Source of the DNA: Lolium rigidum
Taxonomy: Eukaryota > Streptophyta > Magnoliopsida > Poales > Poaceae
Direction: 5' to 3'
DNA length: 64,000 nucleotides
Assembly (NCBI RefSeq): GCF_022539505.1
Contig: NC_061514.1
Location: 36,485,769-36,549,768, forward strand
In this document: positions 61,301 through 64,000 of the stretch, one piece after another
Layout: each line of letters opens with the position of its first letter
Numbering within the stretch: position 1 is the first letter of the stretch
The notes under the pieces: model-generated
The model's database searches: none
What the model saw: only the letters and a program-made list of their open reading frames with translations
Told to the model about the DNA's origin: nothing
Made by a program: the position numbers and the translations under genes

Positions 61301-61663
61301 ACCTGCACATCTCCAGCCTACCAGCCCACGCCGCCATGTGGAGAGGCCCACGGCCGCGGAACTGCGGGAGATTGATCGCCGCCAACGTCTCTTCGACGCC
61401 TTTCCCCGACTTCATTAACTGCCTCATGAGTTCTGCATGTATAAAATCGTCAGATCCAGGATTGCCAGGACCCGGTCAGCGGAGGCGCGGGGGTCCTTAC
61501 TCCTCACGGCGGGGATGTTGCCGGCGGTCGCATATGTGAGCGTCTGCACGGCCGACGATTCATCCCTGGAGAGCGTGCGGTTCCCGATCCTCACCTGCTT
61601 CTGGGATCCGATCATAAAAACATGTACCGACGGTAACTTGGGATCCGGACATGATGGGGTCAT
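46371..61663 (-). CDS. Ankyrin-repeat/TPR protein, paralogue B
   Basis: There are eleven exons on the minus strand: 61501-61663, 61253-61432, 60479-60607, 52795-52845, 52575-52714, 50682-50768, 50439-50561, 47231-47323, 46998-47147, 46534-46704 and 46371-46442. Joined, they are open for 452 codons and match gene A exon by exon. Exon 3 must use a donor AA|GTACTC, upstream of the ancestral site, to keep frame. Exon 9 has a 48-bp in-frame duplication that lengthens the first TPR. Domains are as in gene A: about seven ankyrin repeats then TPRs. The intron between exons 3 and 4 holds a 6.8-kb LINE. The N-terminus differs from A, and the start at 61661-61663 is the likeliest of several. The coding sequence looks intact but expression is unproven. 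Confidence 0.8.
46998..47147 (-). repeat. Exon 9 of gene B with internal 48-bp tandem duplication
   Basis: The two 48-bp units are 47079-47126 and 47031-47078. They encode DGCALKEQGDAKFEEN and DGFALKIQGDAAFEEN, where gene A has a single unit. The duplication keeps the frame and falls in helix A of the first TPR. Confidence 0.9.
47516..48442 (-). mobile_element. Non-autonomous retroelement with poly(A) tail, in intron of gene B
   Basis: The insertion of about 927 bp is flanked by ACAGACGAA (47507-47515) and ACAGATGAA (48443-48451), a 9-bp TSD with one change. The plus strand opens with eight T, that is, a minus-strand A tail, after an end reading ATATTAATATATTTCC. Gene A lacks it. No long protein frame is seen; the class (LINE-derived or SINE-like) is uncertain. 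Confidence 0.65.
48504..49788 (-). mobile_element. 5'-truncated L1-type LINE in intron of gene B
   Basis: The insertion of about 1.3 kb has a perfect 16-bp TSD AGGTGCATGAATGCTT (48488-48503 and 49789-49804) and a T run at its left end (its A tail). Gene A has the single-copy site near 31398. The minus strand encodes the post-RT part of ORF2: DKLRRGFLWAGKNEAHGGNCL, LGGLGLPNLRWM, and zf-RVT with CPLCSVAAETTDHLSLHC. A frameshift lies near 49430. Confidence 0.9.
51672..51783. mobile_element. Stowaway MITE in intron of gene B
   Basis: The 112-bp element has ends CTCCCTTCATTTCAAATT / AATTTGGAACAGAGGAAG and a TA duplication (51670-51671 and 51784-51785). Short size and the TA target fit Tc1/mariner Stowaway elements. 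Confidence 0.82.
52069..52144 (-). mobile_element. 76-bp 3' end of an RTE-type LINE
   Basis: The minus strand ends in (TTG)n after a segment reading CTAGTCTACCCAAACTTACTTAGG, the familiar 3' tail of grass RTE LINEs. It is flanked by GTCTCACCGTG (52058-52068) and GTCTCACCATG (52145-52155). Gene A has one copy of this site near 33302. It is an extreme 5' truncation. Confidence 0.7.
53146..59956 (+). mobile_element. Near full-length L1-type LINE in intron 3 of gene B, decayed
   Basis: About 6.8 kb lies between AAGCAAAC (53138-53145 and 59957-59964), ending in an A tract at 59948-59958. ORF1 traces come first, with a knuckle-like VCLWCDEVGHMSEGL at about 53649-53693. ORF2 follows: endonuclease (AIDTRGGIIVAW, near 56590-56630), reverse transcriptase with YVDDVEMFC (near 58322-58348), a post-RT segment (GGLGIPDLTCM, 58831-58863) and zf-RVT (CPLCDQTEETVEHIPTGCPF, 59494-59553). 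Many stops and shifts break it. It is antisense to gene B. Confidence 0.88.
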
Positions 61664-61680
61664 GGAAGCTTCTAGAAGGC

Positions 61681-61688
61681 TAGGGTTT
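61681..61688 (-). promoter_or_regulatory. Telo-box in 5' leader of gene B
   Basis: AAACCCTA on the minus strand lies 18 bp upstream of the chosen ATG, in sequence homologous to the gene A leader (CTAGAAGGCTAGGGTTTGGCG on the plus strand). Confidence 0.4.
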
Positions 61689-61749
61689 GGCGGGGAGGTC
61701 GAGGCGGAGAGGGTGGGGAATGGAAAAATGGTGAAGCGTGATTTAGGGG

Positions 61750-63464
61750 GCGGTGTAGGTGCTTCTCTAGGGTGCTGACTATTTTTTTGGCAACTTGTAT
61801 TAATTAAGGACAAGAGTAATTGGCGATGCCGCATTAGGATACGGTCAATAAGGAAAGTAGAAAAAGTTGTGTCGTCAAGTGCGTGATAGTGTGGAAGCAC
61901 GGGTTGTGACATATACCGTGATGTGCAGCTATGTATACCATGATGTGCAACTAAGTATATGATGACGTGCAGGTACGTATGCCATGACGTGCCACTACGT
62001 ATACTGTGACGACACCGTCTACCCATAGCCCCACCAGCTGAAAAATTGTAGCACTGGTTACCCTTCCAAATTTGGTCACGACAGGCAACCACACGTGTGT
62101 GAGAAGCTTTCTACGGTGGTTTCTTCCTCCTGAAGACAAAACCAAGGGGAAAATCTAGATCTCACCACACGGCGTAGAAAAGAGCAGAGAGAAAAGGAGC
62201 ACTTCTAAGAATTCATTGTTAATGTGTGCATGAGCTCACATTTGTAGCAACAACAATTCACAGTAGTTGAAGAAACAGGTGAATGTATGCACACGAGGGA
62301 AAAAGCCCTTCTCTCTCTTAGATCTAATAAGAACTTTTCCTCGCCCCCTCTCTTCATCCCTCATCGGCCCATGTTCCATTACCAAGATGATTCATTAGAA
62401 ACGTGTGGATCATGATCAACTAGAACATGAACCTATGTTCTGTTGGAGAAAATAAGATGTGGCAAGTGTATCCGCACCAAAATATAGTAAGTTGGTTCTA
62501 GTAACCATAGTACCAAAAAATAACTAGCATATTTAGTTCTAGTATGAGAGGTAGCACATAACTATCAGGATTAGCACATAAAAAACTAGAAAGAATTTTG
62601 ATAACTTGTAAACCTACAAACATGTTGTCTTACATATAAAGTTTGCTATCTTCTCTACACATCTGAAGATAATATGTGTTGCATGCTCCAAATATATCTT
62701 GCATAAATTTGTTGCCCCTTCATTAATTGATGAGGTTTCAAGTCATCACCTAATTCCTGCATGAAAAAAGAAAGTCATAAAATTAGCGGCTAACATATGA
62801 ATCCGTTGATTTATAGGTTGCAGAAGATGAATATCAATGAACTTTAAGTCATGGATGTGTCTATAGTTTCCATGAATATTCTGCTCTAGCAATGACCAAA
62901 TTATAGATTAAAAAAAGTGTGTCAAATAATTGTCATGTTAACTATAAACAATTGTCAGATTACTTCCTACTAGTTGCCACATTATCTACAAAGTAGTTGC
63001 CTTATTTTGAAAATAAGAATAAGGTTTACAAGAATAAAGATAAGTTGCCCACAAAAAAATCATATTGGTTGATATGTAACTATATATGGAAGTATTAGTA
63101 AAAAAGCTCTTAGAACAATATATGTTACCATGATTTTGTACAAGACTGAAAACGAAGATCAAGTGTGCCCAAAAAATGAAGATGACATGATATCAGAAGT
63201 AAAACAATCCGCATTATTTCCTAATGGTTTCCAAATTCTACTATGCTAAATTGCCATAATATTTTCTACTAGTTGCCATGTTTTCACAAAAAAGGTAGAA
63301 AAGGAAATTGCCAGGTTATTCCCTATATTTCCTTAATATTTACTACTAAATTGTCTTTTTTAAAATTTTCATTATTTTTACTACCAGAACCTAATAATTA
63401 TGTTGACATATGAATGACTAGATGTCACTTCGGGAAAACAAAATTGAGGAGCACATCTTGGATC
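61750..63464. other. Upstream region of gene B, no gene
   Basis: The DNA is AT-rich with no convincing reading frame. Near 61905-62010 the words GTATACCATGATGTGCA / GTATGCCATGACGTGCC recur about four times at roughly 30-bp spacing, a small diverged minisatellite. Near 62930-63310 the word TTGCCA(C/T)(A/G)TTAT recurs loosely. The source of the repeats is unknown. Confidence 0.45.
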
Positions 63465-64000
63465 TGATACGTTGCAAATGTATCTATAATTTTTGATGCT
63501 CCATGTTTATTTTACACCAATTTCTATATGTTTTGTTTACACTTCGTGGTTTTTTTATGTATTTTTTGGAACTAACCTATTAACAAGGTGCCACAGTGCC
63601 AGTTCCTGTTTTCTGCTATTTTGTATTTCAGAAAAGTTGTTCTGGAAATATTCTCGGAATTGGACGAAACAAAAGCCGAAGTTCCTATTTTCAGTCACGA
63701 AGACGGAGTCCAAAGGGGAGACGGAGAAGAGCTGGGAGGCGGCCACACCACCCCTAGGCACGACCCCCGTGGCCGCACCTAGGCATGGTGTGGGCCCCCC
63801 GGGCGCCCACCGACATCGCCCTTTCGCCTATATATTGCTCCCGACGTGAAAGCCCTAAATCAATCAGCCTCCATCCACGAAAAGTTCCATAGCTCCTCCA
63901 CCATCGAAGACAAGTTTTGGGGGGCAGAAATCTCTGTTCCGGCACCCTTCCGGGACGGGGAATTGCCCCCGGAGCCATCTCCATCGACTCCACCGCCATC
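63465..64000 (+). repeat. 5' part of another Athila-type LTR, running off the window
   Basis: It begins TGATACGTTGCAAATGTATCT, the LTR start of grass Athila elements, and shares GGAACTAACCTATTAACAAG and CGGAATTGGACGAAACAAA with the LTR at 6170-7745 (there on the minus strand), so the two are related families. A TATA box (CTATATATTGC) lies near 63829. The direction is plus; the rest is outside the window, so a solo LTR and a complete element cannot be told apart. Confidence 0.8.

Noticed and set aside
1..64000. CRISPR arrays, bacterial operons, or phage
   Set aside because: The DNA is plant nuclear in character; the only regular tandem repeats are the 107-bp arrays, whose monomers abut without unique spacers.

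Overview
The window looks like nuclear DNA of a Pooideae grass, most likely of the wheat/barley/rye tribe. The evidence is plant genes with GT-AG introns set among nested LTR retrotransposons whose LTR ends (TGATACGTCTCC type, tRNA-Asp-type primer site) are characteristic of grass Athila-lineage elements, plus Stowaway and Tourist MITEs, SINEs and L1-type LINEs. No database search was possible. Family names rest on protein motifs, LTR ends and target-site duplications (TSDs) read directly from the sequence.

Layout. 1-10686: a gag/protease-only Athila-like LTR element (1-7745, left end outside the window) nested in a Tat/Retand-like element, of which 7746-10686 remains. 10687-15045: small insertions (SINEs, a foldback MITE, a Stowaway MITE), a 510-bp tandem duplication and a 107-bp-period tandem array. 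15046-17200: repeat-derived DNA. 17545-18426: an intact two-exon TSJT1/AILP1-like (DUF3700) gene. 20635-23614: an intact seven-exon plastid DUF760 gene. 25127-28309 (minus): a decayed CC-NB-ARC resistance-type gene with lost start codon, frameshift and a LINE inserted near its end.

29795-36077 and 46371-61663 (both minus) are tandem paralogues encoding ankyrin-repeat plus TPR proteins. I assembled 11 exons in each (434 and 452 codons, both open). Gene B is stretched to 15.3 kb by LINE and other insertions in its introns, while gene A keeps the empty sites. Between them lies a second 107-bp array, inverted relative to the first, into which a complete non-autonomous Tat/Retand-like element (37707-44783, 1165-bp LTRs, CAACC TSD) inserted. 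That element has a gag on the minus strand and an antisense acidic ORF. A further Athila-type LTR begins at 63465 and leaves the window.

The four structured host genes (one broken) show no operon-like relationship. The main biology is a recent local duplication of an ankyrin-TPR gene, and a well-preserved nested record of insertions in which each duplicated or repeated copy supplies the empty site for the other.
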